This document shows, piece after piece, positions 8,915 through 18,429 of a stretch of 53,532 nucleotides of DNA. Made by a program: the position numbers and the translations under genes. Numbering within the stretch: position 1 is the stretch's first letter; each line of letters begins with the position of its first letter. Source of the DNA: an uncultured Bacillota bacterium (lineage in GTDB: Bacteria > Bacillota_I > Bacilli_A > RFN20 > CAG-449); contig CABUOQ010000011.1 of NCBI GenBank assembly GCA_902493275.1, positions 1 through 53,532 on the forward strand, given 5' to 3'. The notes under the pieces were generated by a model. It was not told the origin of the DNA, searched no databases, and was given only the letters and a program-made list of their open reading frames with translations.

Positions 8915-9916
8915 ATGGAAAGAGCATTGAAACTTAGTAATGGATTAGATAACGTAATAATAAAAAAAGGGTTACTATTAGAAATAACTGACTTTTTGCC
9001 TAAAAATCAAAAAGTTTTATTGGTAAGTGATGATGGTATACCATCTATTTATTATGAAAAAATAAAAACAAAATATCCAGAGATAATGGTTCATATAGTG
9101 AGCCAAGGAGAAAAATCTAAATCGATAAAAACATATCAAGAAATATTGAATATATTATTAGAGAACCATTTTTCTAGAGATGATTATATATTAGCTTTGG
9201 GTGGTGGTGTTGTGACAGATTTAGTTGGTTTTGTTGCGGCTACATTCAAAAGAGGAATAAAATTTATTAGTATTCCAACCTCGTTATTAGCTATGGTTGA
9301 CGCGGCTATTGGAGGAAAAAATGGATTAAATTTTAATGGCATAAAAAATATGATTGGTACGTTTTATCATCCAGTCATTGTTTTGGTGGATCCAAATGTT
9401 TTATCCACTTTGCCTAAGAGACAGTTTAATAATGGATTAGTCGAAGCTATAAAAATTGGACTTATAAAGGACAGAAAGATTCTAGAAATTATAAAAGAAG
9501 ATGATTATTATGAGAATATTGAAGAAGTGATTTATCGAAGTATAAGTGTCAAAATGGAAATTGTTAAGCAAGATGAAAAAGAAAATCAAACAAGAAAATT
9601 ATTAAATTTTGGACATACTTTTGGTCATGCGTATGAAGAATATTTTAAAATGAATGATATTCTTCATGGAGAAGCTGTTGGTTTGGGGATGTTGACTGTA
9701 TGTAAACACGAAAAGTACTATCAAAGTCTTTATAACTTGTTAAAAAAACTCGATTTACCTTTAGAAGTTGTTTGTGATAAAAAACAGATAATAGAATTTA
9801 TTAAAAATGATAAAAAAGCTAATTCCTATTATATAGATTTAGTGGTTGTACACGAAATTGGTAATGGTATTATTGAAAGAGTTAAGATTGAAAATCTTGA
9901 TAAATATATGGAGTAA
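8915..9916 (+). CDS. aroB: 3-dehydroquinate synthase
   Basis: Second step of the shikimate pathway: DAHP to 3-dehydroquinate, NAD- and metal-dependent. The NAD-binding GGGVVTDLVGFVAATFKRG segment, the VDAAIGGKNGLN stretch and the metal-binding histidines in FGHTFGHAYE and LHGEAVGLG are all present. At 333 residues it is slightly shorter than typical AroB. It is the first gene of an eleven-gene run in the same direction with gaps of at most a few bases. No convincing ribosome-binding site precedes the ATG. An 82-bp gap upstream leaves no room for a T-box or other large riboswitch. Confidence 0.96.
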   Translation: MERALKLSNGLDNVIIKKGLLLEITDFLPKNQKVLLVSDDGIPSIYYEKIKTKYPEIMVHIVSQGEKSKSIKTYQEILNILLENHFSRDDYILALGGGVVTDLVGFVAATFKRGIKFISIPTSLLAMVDAAIGGKNGLNFNGIKNMIGTFYHPVIVLVDPNVLSTLPKRQFNNGLVEAIKIGLIKDRKILEIIKEDDYYENIEEVIYRSISVKMEIVKQDEKENQTRKLLNFGHTFGHAYEEYFKMNDILHGEAVGLGMLTVCKHEKYYQSLYNLLKKLDLPLEVVCDKKQIIEFIKNDKKANSYYIDLVVVHEIGNGIIERVKIENLDKYME

Positions 9917-9921
9917 AGAAT

Positions 9922-11007
9922 ATGGGATCTATTACAGGTGAAATAATAAAAATATCTTTATTTGGTGAATCGCATGGTGAGGCGATTGGAATGGTTATTG
10001 ATAATCTTCCTAATGGAATCAAATTAGATTTAGCTTTTATCGATAAAGAATTAAATAAAAGAAAACCACAGGGTGACATATCTACATCTCGAAAGGAAAA
10101 AGATCAAGTCGAATTTTTAAGCGGTCTATATAATGGCTTTACAACTGGTACACCATTAGCTTTTATTATAAAAAACGAAAATACGAATTCTAGTGATTAT
10201 TCACCAAATATTCCTAGACCCTCTCACGCGGATTTAGTCGCACAAATTAAGTATAACGGATATCAAGATTATCGAGGAGGGGGACACTTTTCGGGGCGAT
10301 TAACGGCAGGATTGGTTGTGCTGGGAGCGATATGTAAACAAATTTTAAAAGACAAAGGCATTTATATTGCTAGTCATATTAAACAAATTCATCAAGTGGA
10401 AGACGATGAGTTTTCTAAAGACGATATTTTTTCGCAAATAAATGATTTAAACGAAAAATATTTTGCTGTTATTAATGATACTAAGGCGACTTTGATGAAA
10501 GAAGAGATTTATTTGGCAAAGCAAAGAGGCGATTCTGTAGGCGGTATTATACAAACGGTAATTCATGGAGTCAAACCTGGATTAGGTGAACCTTTTTTTT
10601 ATAGTGTTGAGTCAAAACTCTCATCATTATTATTCTCAATAGGTGGGATTAAGGGTGTTAGTTTTGGTGATGGATTTGGTTTTGCAAATTCATATGGTAG
10701 TGAAGTTAAAGATGAATTATATTATGAAGATGAAGAAATAAAATATTATGCTAATCATAACGGCGGTATAAATGGTGGGATTAGTAATGGTCAAGATATT
10801 ATTTTTCAGTGTGTTATAAAGCCAACAGCTTCAATCTTTATAAAACAAAAAAGTATTGATTTTGTTGAGAAGAAGAATGTTGATTTAAAGCTTCAAGGTA
10901 GACACGATCCATGTATAGTGCATAGAGTGAGAGCAGTTATAGATGCTGTTACTGCGTATGCGGTTTTGGATTTACTTATGATGAATAGTGCTAGAAAGTT
11001 GAATTAA
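9922..11007 (+). CDS. aroC: chorismate synthase
   Basis: Last common step of aromatic synthesis: EPSP to chorismate with reduced FMN. Diagnostic stretches are GESHGEAIG near the N-terminus, RPSHADLVAQIKYNGYQDYRG around residue 95, GGGHFSGR, and GRHDPCIVHRVRAV near the C-terminus. The 361 residues match the family. The ribosome-binding site GGAG overlaps the end of aroB, whose stop lies 5 bp upstream, so both are on one transcript. Confidence 0.97.
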   Translation: MGSITGEIIKISLFGESHGEAIGMVIDNLPNGIKLDLAFIDKELNKRKPQGDISTSRKEKDQVEFLSGLYNGFTTGTPLAFIIKNENTNSSDYSPNIPRPSHADLVAQIKYNGYQDYRGGGHFSGRLTAGLVVLGAICKQILKDKGIYIASHIKQIHQVEDDEFSKDDIFSQINDLNEKYFAVINDTKATLMKEEIYLAKQRGDSVGGIIQTVIHGVKPGLGEPFFYSVESKLSSLLFSIGGIKGVSFGDGFGFANSYGSEVKDELYYEDEEIKYYANHNGGINGGISNGQDIIFQCVIKPTASIFIKQKSIDFVEKKNVDLKLQGRHDPCIVHRVRAVIDAVTAYAVLDLLMMNSARKLN

Positions 11008-11008
11008 G

Positions 11009-12256
11009 ATGAAAATATGTTTAATTGGAAAGAGTTTGACTCATTCTTATTCAAAGCAAATTCATGATAGTTTATCTAAAAACAATTATCAGTTAATTAA
11101 TCTTGATGAAGATGAGTTTATAGAATTTATAAAAAAAAGAAATTTTAACGGAATAAATATTACGATACCATATAAAGAAAAAGTGATTCCTTATTTAGAT
11201 GAAATGGATGAAACAAGTTCTATGGTAGGCAGTGTAAATTGTGTTGTAAATAATCAAGGAAGACTTATAGGTTATAATACCGATGTATATGGATTTGAAA
11301 AACTTTTAGAAAAATATAAAATTGAAGTTAGTGGAAGAAAAATTTTAGTTTTAGGTTCGGGTGGAACATCCAAAACAGTTAAGCATGTATTAATAAAGCA
11401 GAAAGCTAAAGAGATATATATTGTTTCAAGGATTAAACAAAAAGGAACTATAACATATGAAGAAGCAAAAACGCTTTTTGATATTAATGTTATTGTAAAC
11501 ACAACACCATATGGTATGATGCCAAATTATGAGGATTCTTCGCTGGTTGATTTGTCTTATTTCCCTTATTTGGAATCAGTTGTTGACGTTATCTATAATC
11601 CAATAAAAACACAATTAATAATAGATGCTAAAATAAAGGGATGTAAAGTAGCTTCAGGTTTATATATGCTTGTGCAACAAGCGATTAAATCACATGAATT
11701 ATTTTTAAAAAAGAAATATAGCGATAGCGTAGTAAATAAGATTTTTAATTCGATCTTGTTAAAAGAATCAAACTTAGTGTTCATTGGAATGCCATCGTGT
11801 GGAAAATCAACTGCGTCATTAAGTGTTTCAAGAGTTTTGAATAAAAAAAGGTATGATACTGATGAAGAAATTGAAAAAGAGCAAAAAATGAAAATTAAAG
11901 ATATATTTTCTAAAAATGGAGAGGAATATTTTAGAAAATTAGAAACTGAAAAAATTAAAGAACTTTCATCTTTAAAAGGCGCTGTTATATCTATAGGTGG
12001 TGGAACATTAATGAATAATGTAAATATAAAATATATTTTACGAAATGGAGTATTAATTTTTTTAAATAGAGATTTAGAATTGCTTAAATCTAATCGATAT
12101 GCGTTAATTAATAGGCCACTTCTTGAAGATATGAATGCATTTGATACACTTTATCAAGAAAGATTTCCGATTTACTTAAAATGTGCAGATTTTGTTATTG
12201 TAAATAATGGAACTAAACTTAATACAAGAAATATGATTTTGGAGAAATTGCTATGA
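11009..12256 (+). CDS. bifunctional shikimate dehydrogenase / shikimate kinase (AroE-AroK fusion)
   Basis: One 415-residue chain with two pathway enzymes. Residues 1 to about 250 are AroE: IGKSLTHSYSKQIHD at the shikimate site, NITIPYKEKV with the catalytic lysine, and the NADP-binding GSGGTSKT. Residues about 253-415 are AroK: P-loop GMPSCGKST near residue 260, YDTDEEIE for shikimate and Mg, the FRKLE stretch and the IGGGTL motif. The junction is a short charged helix rather than a long linker. Reading is uninterrupted, so the fusion is real and not a missed stop. It lies 2 bp after aroC and overlaps aroQ by ATGA. Dehydroshikimate can be reduced and phosphorylated by one polypeptide. Confidence 0.93.
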   Translation: MKICLIGKSLTHSYSKQIHDSLSKNNYQLINLDEDEFIEFIKKRNFNGINITIPYKEKVIPYLDEMDETSSMVGSVNCVVNNQGRLIGYNTDVYGFEKLLEKYKIEVSGRKILVLGSGGTSKTVKHVLIKQKAKEIYIVSRIKQKGTITYEEAKTLFDINVIVNTTPYGMMPNYEDSSLVDLSYFPYLESVVDVIYNPIKTQLIIDAKIKGCKVASGLYMLVQQAIKSHELFLKKKYSDSVVNKIFNSILLKESNLVFIGMPSCGKSTASLSVSRVLNKKRYDTDEEIEKEQKMKIKDIFSKNGEEYFRKLETEKIKELSSLKGAVISIGGGTLMNNVNIKYILRNGVLIFLNRDLELLKSNRYALINRPLLEDMNAFDTLYQERFPIYLKCADFVIVNNGTKLNTRNMILEKLL

Positions 12257-12696
12257 AAATATTGATTATTAATGGACCAAATATTAATATGTTAGGAATC
12301 CGAGAAACAAATATATATGGAACAACGACTTATTCTGATATGATTAATTTGTATCAAAAATGGTCTAAGGAAGAGAATATAGATATTTTGACTTACCAAT
12401 CTAATCATGAAGGAGACCTAATTGATAGAATACAGCAAGCCTATTATGAAAAAGTTGATGGAATAATTATCAATCCAGGAGCGTATACCCATACATCTAT
12501 CGGAATATTAGACGCTCTTAAAAGTGTAATGATTCCTGCGGTCGAAGTTCATATTTCCCAAGTGGACGATAGAGAGTCGTTTAGAAAAATCTCTTATGTG
12601 AGAGAATATTGTTTAAAAACAATTACAGGGATGGGCATCGAGGGATATAGACGAGGATTGTTGTTTTTGAAAAAATATTTAGGAGGTAAAATATGA
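12253..12696 (+). CDS. aroQ: 3-dehydroquinate dehydratase, type II
   Basis: Converts 3-dehydroquinate to 3-dehydroshikimate. The small 147-residue type II enzyme shows NGPNINMLGIRETNIYG (with the catalytic tyrosine), NPGAYTHTSIGI and VEVHISQVDDRESFR (with the histidine and arginine of the active site). It overlaps the preceding and following genes by ATGA at both ends, so translation is probably coupled throughout. Type II enzymes are dodecamers unrelated to AroD. Confidence 0.96.
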   Translation: MKILIINGPNINMLGIRETNIYGTTTYSDMINLYQKWSKEENIDILTYQSNHEGDLIDRIQQAYYEKVDGIIINPGAYTHTSIGILDALKSVMIPAVEVHISQVDDRESFRKISYVREYCLKTITGMGIEGYRRGLLFLKKYLGGKI

Positions 12697-13709
12697 TTAT
12701 ATCAATAAAACCTGCAGCAAGTGAAAAAAGTATAAATGAATTAAGAGAGTATTTTAAAGAGAATCATTTAGAGACTAAGATGGCACCAGGTATTAATTAT
12801 AACGTATGCTGTGTCTTAGGAGATACTTCAAAAATAGACGAAAATTTTGTGAAAGTTTTTGATTGTGTTGATGATGTAAAAAGAATTTCTAAACCATATA
12901 AACTTGCATCAAGATTATTTCATCCACAAGATACTATAGTAAAAGTTAAAAATTTAGAGATAGGTGGTAAGAATATTGTGTTTATGGCAGGACCATGTTC
13001 AATAGAAGGCGAAGCGTCTACAATGACAATAGCAAAAGGTGTTAAGGAAGCTGGAGGAAATATTCTTCGTGGTGGCGCTTATAAACCTCGTAGCTCGCCT
13101 TATGCTTTTCAAGGGTTACAAACAGAAGGTATTTTAGATATGGTAAAAGCATCTAAGCAATATGACATGCCTATTGTGAGTGAAATAATGTCTATAGATA
13201 AACTTGATGAGTTTATAAAATATGTTGATATTATTCAAGTCGGAGCACGTAACATGCAAAACTTTGAATTACTTAAAGCTTTAGGAAAAATAGATAAACC
13301 AATTTTATTAAAACGCGGATTATCTGCGACTATAGAAGAGTGGTTAATGGCAGCAGAGTATATTTTATCTGGTGGAAATCCTAATGTTATTTTATGTGAA
13401 AGAGGTATTAGAACATTTGAAAAAGCTACAAGAAACACCCTTGATTTATCAGCTGTTCCATACATTAAATCCATCTCTCATTTACCAGTTATTGTTGATC
13501 CATCTCATGGAACTGGTAGAAGAGAACTAATCGAACCAATGTCGTTAGCCGCTATTGCATGTGGTGCAGATGGATTGATGATAGAGGTTCATAATAATCC
13601 AAGTTGTGCTTGGTCAGATGGCGCTCAATGTGTAGATTTCCAAAAATTTGAAGAAATCGTTGATAAAGCTAAGAATATTGCTGAAGTAGTAGGAAGAAAA
13701 ACTTATTAA
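12693..13709 (+). CDS. aroF: 3-deoxy-7-phosphoheptulonate (DAHP) synthase
   Basis: First step of the pathway: PEP plus erythrose 4-phosphate to DAHP. The barrel domain carries MAGPCSIEGE, LRGGAYKPRSSPYAFQG, LLKRGLSATIEEW and VDPSHGTGRR. Residues 1 to about 75 form a ferredoxin-like N-terminal extension typical of type I-beta enzymes, which in Thermotoga-type members gives feedback inhibition by tyrosine or phenylalanine. There is no fused chorismate mutase domain. A ribosome-binding site (AGGAGG) lies in the end of aroQ. Placement of the first enzyme in the middle of the operon is unremarkable for Firmicutes. Confidence 0.95.
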   Translation: MIISIKPAASEKSINELREYFKENHLETKMAPGINYNVCCVLGDTSKIDENFVKVFDCVDDVKRISKPYKLASRLFHPQDTIVKVKNLEIGGKNIVFMAGPCSIEGEASTMTIAKGVKEAGGNILRGGAYKPRSSPYAFQGLQTEGILDMVKASKQYDMPIVSEIMSIDKLDEFIKYVDIIQVGARNMQNFELLKALGKIDKPILLKRGLSATIEEWLMAAEYILSGGNPNVILCERGIRTFEKATRNTLDLSAVPYIKSISHLPVIVDPSHGTGRRELIEPMSLAAIACGADGLMIEVHNNPSCAWSDGAQCVDFQKFEEIVDKAKNIAEVVGRKTY

Positions 13710-14962
13710 TGGATATTACTCTAAACAAATTCGAACCATATGGAGAAATAGACCTTCCTTCATCAAAAAGTTATACCCATAGAGCAATAATCTCGGCTTT
13801 TATAGCTAATAGAAATACTATAATAAAGGGAATAAATTATTCTGATGATATATTAGCCACAATAAAGGGATTAGAAGCCCTTGGTGGTGATTTTGTCTTA
13901 GATACTGATAAACTTACTTTTGTATCAAGAAAAGAAATAAAAAATAAATCTGTGATTATTGATGCTTGTGAATCTGGATCTACTTTGCGTTTTTTAATTC
14001 CAATTGCGTTATATTTTTGTGAAAAAGTAAAGTTTGTTGGTAAACCAAATTTGTTTTCGCGTCCGTTAGATGTATATGAAAAAATTTTTAAAGAAGACAA
14101 CATTTTTTACAAAAAAGGCGATAACTACATTTCTATAAATGGACATTTAAAAGATCAAGATTATATAATTGATGGGCAAATATCTAGTCAATTTATAACT
14201 GGATTAATTTATTTTTTTGTTTTACAACAAAGTAAAAATAAATTGGTTTTTAAAAACAAAATAAATTCTAAAAATTATGTATATATGACGATTGATTGTT
14301 TGCAAAAATTTGGTGTTCAGCAAAGTTTTAATGGAGATGAATATCGATTTAACAAATCTAATTTTACTTTCAAAGAAATATCAGTTGAAAAAGACTACTC
14401 GCAATTAGCTTTTTGGGCGGTATATGCAGCAAAATGCGGTAAAATTAAATTTAAAAATATGACAAAAAATTCTTTGCAAGGCGATAGAATTATCATGGAT
14501 ATATTAACAAATGCAGGTGCGCATATAGAGTATTTTGATGACGAGATTATTATAAGTAAAGGAAACCTCAAACCGATAAATGTGGATATAGAAAATTGTA
14601 TCGATTTAGGACCAATATTATTTACTTTGTGTTCGTTGATAAGTGGTGAGAGTGTGATAAGAAATATAGAGAGATTAAAATATAAGGAATCAGATCGCAT
14701 ATCATCTATGGTTGAAGAGTTAAAAAAAGCCGGTGTTGAATTTTTCTTTAATGATGATGAAATACACATTATAGGCAAAGAAATTAATATTGATGAGATA
14801 ACATTTAATTGCCATAACGATCATAGGGTGGCGATGAGTTTATCAATATTTGCTTTATGCACAACAAAAAAAGCGACGATGATAGGATGCGAATGTGTAA
14901 GGAAATCCTATCCAACATTTTATGATGATGTTGTAAAATTAAGAGGAAATGACCATGATTGA
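13709..14962 (+). CDS. aroA: 3-phosphoshikimate 1-carboxyvinyltransferase (EPSP synthase)
   Basis: Joins shikimate 3-phosphate and PEP. Visible motifs are PSSKSYTHRA (a variant of the usual SKSxTNRA), ACESGSTLRFL, YKESDRI and NCHNDHRVAMS. The 417 residues fit a full two-domain enzyme. The start overlaps the aroF stop as TAATG. The histidine in place of asparagine in the first motif and the ACESGSTLRF form suggest a class II-like, rather diverged EPSP synthase. It is distinguished from the MurA paralogue at 38577 by the phosphoshikimate motifs and the operon. Confidence 0.93.
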   Translation: MDITLNKFEPYGEIDLPSSKSYTHRAIISAFIANRNTIIKGINYSDDILATIKGLEALGGDFVLDTDKLTFVSRKEIKNKSVIIDACESGSTLRFLIPIALYFCEKVKFVGKPNLFSRPLDVYEKIFKEDNIFYKKGDNYISINGHLKDQDYIIDGQISSQFITGLIYFFVLQQSKNKLVFKNKINSKNYVYMTIDCLQKFGVQQSFNGDEYRFNKSNFTFKEISVEKDYSQLAFWAVYAAKCGKIKFKNMTKNSLQGDRIIMDILTNAGAHIEYFDDEIIISKGNLKPINVDIENCIDLGPILFTLCSLISGESVIRNIERLKYKESDRISSMVEELKKAGVEFFFNDDEIHIIGKEINIDEITFNCHNDHRVAMSLSIFALCTTKKATMIGCECVRKSYPTFYDDVVKLRGNDHD

Positions 14963-15797
14963 TAAAACTTCTAATATTTTGATAATAGGACTAGGACTTA
15001 TCGGTGGATCATACGCTAAAGGTTTAAGAAAAAAAGGATACAAAGTTCATGGATATGACATAGATGAGTCATCGATGAAATTTGCTGAAAAATCAGGATA
15101 TATATCTTATGACAATTGTGAGTTGGAAAATAAAATTGTTTCAGCTGATATGATAATATTTGCTCTTTACCCACATCAAATTGTTTATTATGTTGAAAAA
15201 TATAAATCTTTTTTTAAAAAAGATGTCCTACTAAGTGATGTTTCAGGAACTAAGGTCAATTTATTGAAGAGGATTAATGAGATATTGGGTGATAATTTTA
15301 CATATATTTCACATCATCCTATGGCGGGCAAAGAGAAATCAGGAATTTTATATGCTGATGAAGGAATTTTTAAAAAAGCTAATTTTATTATTACACCGTC
15401 AAAAGAAGAAAAAAGAATAGATGATATCGTATTAATTGGCAAGGAACTAGAATTCAAAAATATTGAGATACTGTCCCCCACTCAACATGATGAAATGATT
15501 GGATATTTATCACAGCTTACACACGCTATTGCAATAGGGTTAATGAATGCACGAGATTGTGAACATATGTATAAATATAGCGGTGATTCATTTAATGATT
15601 TAACTAGAATAGCATCAATTAATGATAAATTGTGGGTTGAATTATTTTTTGAAAATAAAAAAGTTTTAATAAATGAGATAAATCAATTTATTTATTCTTT
15701 AGAAGATATAAAATTATCTTTAGAGAATAATGATAAAAATAAGCTATCATTATTAATGAAAGAATCAACACGTAGAAGAAAGAAGTTTGATAAATAG
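14955..15797 (+). CDS. tyrA: prephenate dehydrogenase
   Basis: Oxidative decarboxylation of prephenate to 4-hydroxyphenylpyruvate, the tyrosine branch. The Rossmann motif GLGLIGGSYAKGL opens the protein, and HHPMAGKEKSG holds the active-site histidine. I start it at the second ATG (14955), 7 nt after GAGGA, rather than at 14949, which is too close to that site. It overlaps aroA by 8 bp. There is no ACT or chorismate mutase domain at about 280 residues. Neither chorismate mutase nor prephenate dehydratase is in this window, so they must lie elsewhere if the pathway is complete. Confidence 0.93.
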   Translation: MIDKTSNILIIGLGLIGGSYAKGLRKKGYKVHGYDIDESSMKFAEKSGYISYDNCELENKIVSADMIIFALYPHQIVYYVEKYKSFFKKDVLLSDVSGTKVNLLKRINEILGDNFTYISHHPMAGKEKSGILYADEGIFKKANFIITPSKEEKRIDDIVLIGKELEFKNIEILSPTQHDEMIGYLSQLTHAIAIGLMNARDCEHMYKYSGDSFNDLTRIASINDKLWVELFFENKKVLINEINQFIYSLEDIKLSLENNDKNKLSLLMKESTRRRKKFDK

Positions 15798-15799
15798 TT

Positions 15800-17122
15800 A
15801 TGAAAAATACGATTGTAAGCTTAATTACACCTCCTTTGATGGGAGCTATCGCAGTTATTAGAATATCTGGCGATGATGCGGTGACGATTACTCAAAATAT
15901 TTTTGTTGGAAAATCTTTAAAACCTAATGGAGTTTCCTATGGATATATAGTTGATGAAAATAAGGAAAAAGTTGATCAAGTATTGGTTACTTATTTTAAA
16001 GCCCCTCATTCTTTTACTGGCGAAGATGTTATTGAAATATCGTGTCATGGATCGATGATCATTGCTAATGAAATTATTTCTTTAATATTAGCTAATGGCG
16101 CTAGATTAGCTCAAAGAGGAGAATTTTCTTCTCGTGCTTATTTAAATAATAAGATAGATTTAGTTCAAGCTGAAGCAATTAATTCTTTGATTAATGCTAA
16201 TACTATAGAATCAAAAAAATTAGCCCTTTATTCATTACAAGGTGAGACATCTTCATTATTAACACCTATTATAACTTCATTGGCGGATTTGTTATCTAAT
16301 ATTGAAGTGAATATAGATTATCCTGAATATCATGATATAGAAGAAATTACTATCTCTAAGGTAATAACTAAGAGCGAAGAAAATATAAAAGAAATAGATA
16401 AATTATTAAATCAATCACAAAAATCACAAATGTTTATATCTGGAATTAAAGTGGCAATTGTTGGTTTACCAAATACTGGTAAATCATCTTTATTAAATGC
16501 ATTTTTGAATGAAGAAAAGGCTATTGTTACAGATATTCCTGGTACTACAAGAGATGTAGTGGAAGGAGACATTTCATTAGGAGGCGTCCCAATACATTTA
16601 CTTGATACAGCTGGAATAAGAAAAGCTGATAATCTTGTTGAACAAATCGGCGTTGAAAAGTCGCAAAAAATGATAGATGAAGCTGATTTGGTTATCATGG
16701 TATTAGATTCTACAAAAAAGATTACAAATGAAGAAAAAGAATTGATGAATTTATTAAAAAATAAAAAACATATTATTGTTTATAATAAAGTTGATTTGAT
16801 AAAAGAAATAGATGATGAAAAAATATATATATCCGCGATGAATAAAAATATTTCACCATTAAAGAATAAAATCCTCGATATGTTTGGTATCACCACAAAA
16901 GATATAACACCATCTTTATGTTCTTCAAGGGAAATAGGGCTATTAAAAAAAGCGAAAAGTGATTTAATTAAAGCAAAAGAAGATGCGGAGTATAGCTTAT
17001 CATTAGATTTAATCGCGGTGTCTCTTAAAGAAGCGTATGACGCACTAAAAGAAATAATAGGGCAAACTATAAATGTAGATTTAAGTGAAGAAATTTTTTC
17101 TCGCTTTTGTGTAGGAAAGTAA
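15800..17122 (+). CDS. mnmE: tRNA uridine-5-carboxymethylaminomethyl modification GTPase
   Basis: With MnmG, modifies the wobble uridine of several tRNAs. An N-terminal tetrahydrofolate-binding domain (residues about 1-115) begins TIVSLITPPLMGAIAVIRISG. The G domain carries GLPNTGKSS, TTRDVVEG, DTAGI and NKVD. The chain ends in the diagnostic FCVGK with the functional cysteine. The usual partner mnmG is not adjacent. It lies 2 bp after tyrA in the same run; only a weak purine-rich AGAAAGAAG precedes the ATG, so readthrough coupling is likely. Confidence 0.96.
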   Translation: MKNTIVSLITPPLMGAIAVIRISGDDAVTITQNIFVGKSLKPNGVSYGYIVDENKEKVDQVLVTYFKAPHSFTGEDVIEISCHGSMIIANEIISLILANGARLAQRGEFSSRAYLNNKIDLVQAEAINSLINANTIESKKLALYSLQGETSSLLTPIITSLADLLSNIEVNIDYPEYHDIEEITISKVITKSEENIKEIDKLLNQSQKSQMFISGIKVAIVGLPNTGKSSLLNAFLNEEKAIVTDIPGTTRDVVEGDISLGGVPIHLLDTAGIRKADNLVEQIGVEKSQKMIDEADLVIMVLDSTKKITNEEKELMNLLKNKKHIIVYNKVDLIKEIDDEKIYISAMNKNISPLKNKILDMFGITTKDITPSLCSSREIGLLKKAKSDLIKAKEDAEYSLSLDLIAVSLKEAYDALKEIIGQTINVDLSEEIFSRFCVGK

Positions 17123-17123
17123 T

Positions 17124-17900
17124 ATGCGAATTTTTGATACTCACTGTCACATATATGATGAGCAATTTAAAAATGATTTAGAGAATATTATAAAAAAAGC
17201 AAAAGATAATAAAGTGACCTATTTTATGGTACCTGGTGATAATTTAGTTGATTCTAGAAAAGCTAGTGAACTCTCCAAACAATATGATTTTGTTTTTGCT
17301 CAAGTTGGATTTCATCCCTCTGAAATAGGAGGTGATATGGAAATTATGATGGAAGAAATAAAATTGTTAGCTCAACATAATAACAAAATACGAGCTATAG
17401 GTGAAATAGGTTTAGATTATCATTATCCAAATTATGATGCGGACCTTCAGAAAAAGTGGTTTATTAGACAAATAGAACTTGCTAATGAATTAAGACTACC
17501 TATTGTCATTCATTCTCGTGATGCATTTGAAGATACTTTAAATATTATTAAGACGCATATTCCTAAATATGGGTTCGTGTTTCATTGCTTTTCTTATTCT
17601 TTAGAAGCAATGAATATAATATTAAAATTAGGCGGATTTATAGGTTTAGATGGACCGGTTACTTATAAAAATGCAAAAACACCAAAAGCAATTGCTGAAA
17701 ATGTGCCATTAGAAAGACTATTTGTTGAAACAGATTCGCCGTATTTACCACCTGTTCCTCATAGAGGGGAAAGAAATGAGCCTAGTTTCATCACCAATAC
17801 AATATTAGAAATAGCTGTCTTAAAGCATAAAGCTTTTGAAGAAATAGCGGAAGCAACTTTTATCAATGGCTGTAAGTTTTTTGGTATAGAATATGAATAA
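17124..17900 (+). CDS. tatD: TatD-family metal-dependent DNase
   Basis: Amidohydrolase-fold nuclease of the TatD/YcfH/YabD family. Metal ligands are visible as DTHCHIYDEQF at the N-terminus, GEIGLDYHY near residue 95, HSRDA, and ETDSPYLPPVPHRGERNEPS near residue 205. It is 258 residues, as expected. A ribosome-binding site (AGGAAAG) lies in the end of mnmE. It overlaps rnmV by 8 bp. The neighbour order tatD-rnmV-rsmA is conserved across Firmicutes. Confidence 0.93.
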   Translation: MRIFDTHCHIYDEQFKNDLENIIKKAKDNKVTYFMVPGDNLVDSRKASELSKQYDFVFAQVGFHPSEIGGDMEIMMEEIKLLAQHNNKIRAIGEIGLDYHYPNYDADLQKKWFIRQIELANELRLPIVIHSRDAFEDTLNIIKTHIPKYGFVFHCFSYSLEAMNIILKLGGFIGLDGPVTYKNAKTPKAIAENVPLERLFVETDSPYLPPVPHRGERNEPSFITNTILEIAVLKHKAFEEIAEATFINGCKFFGIEYE

Positions 17901-18429
17901 TAAACCAGTTTTAGTTGTTGAAGGTGTAAGCGATATGAATCGCTTAAACAATATTATTGAAGCAGATTTTGTTATTTGTAATGGTTCTGCTATTTCAAAA
18001 GAAACTATCATGTATATTTCAAAACTTGTTAAGACTCGAGAAGTGATAGTATTAACAGATCCTGATTATCCAGGACTACAGATAAGAAATAAAATTTCTA
18101 GTGCTGTCCCTCAAGTAAAACATGCTTTTGTATCACGCGAAAAATCTTCTAATGGAAAAAAACTTGGAGTCGCAGAATGCCAAAAAGATGAAATAATTAA
18201 AGCGTTATCTAATGCCGTTAGTTTTGTTTCTTATGAAGAAGGAAATTTAAAGATGGAAGATTTAGTTTTGATGTTTTTAGTAGGAAATAATAATTCGTCA
18301 TATTTGAGAAAAAAAGTAGCTGATTATTATGGAGTTGGATATGTTAATGCTAAAACATTATTAAAGAGATTGAATATGTTAGGTATTACTAAAGAAGAAT
18401 TAGAGGGGGTTATTAATGATTTGCAGTAG
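17893..18429 (+). CDS. rnmV: ribonuclease M5 (5S rRNA maturation)
   Basis: A Toprim-domain nuclease that trims both ends of precursor 5S rRNA. The Toprim glutamate is in VLVVEGVSDMNRL at residues about 5-17, and the DxD pair in VLTDPDYPG near residue 53. The 178 residues match B. subtilis RnmV. It overlaps both neighbours (8 bp with tatD, 14 bp with rsmA) and has no ribosome-binding site of its own, so it is probably translated by coupling to tatD. Confidence 0.93.
   Translation: MNNKPVLVVEGVSDMNRLNNIIEADFVICNGSAISKETIMYISKLVKTREVIVLTDPDYPGLQIRNKISSAVPQVKHAFVSREKSSNGKKLGVAECQKDEIIKALSNAVSFVSYEEGNLKMEDLVLMFLVGNNNSSYLRKKVADYYGVGYVNAKTLLKRLNMLGITKEELEGVINDLQ

Noticed and set aside
13837..14103. 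Antisense open frames within aroA and other genes (also 32386-32769, 37691-37903 and similar)
   Set aside because: They are shadows of well-identified genes on the other strand, with no ribosome-binding site or family match.
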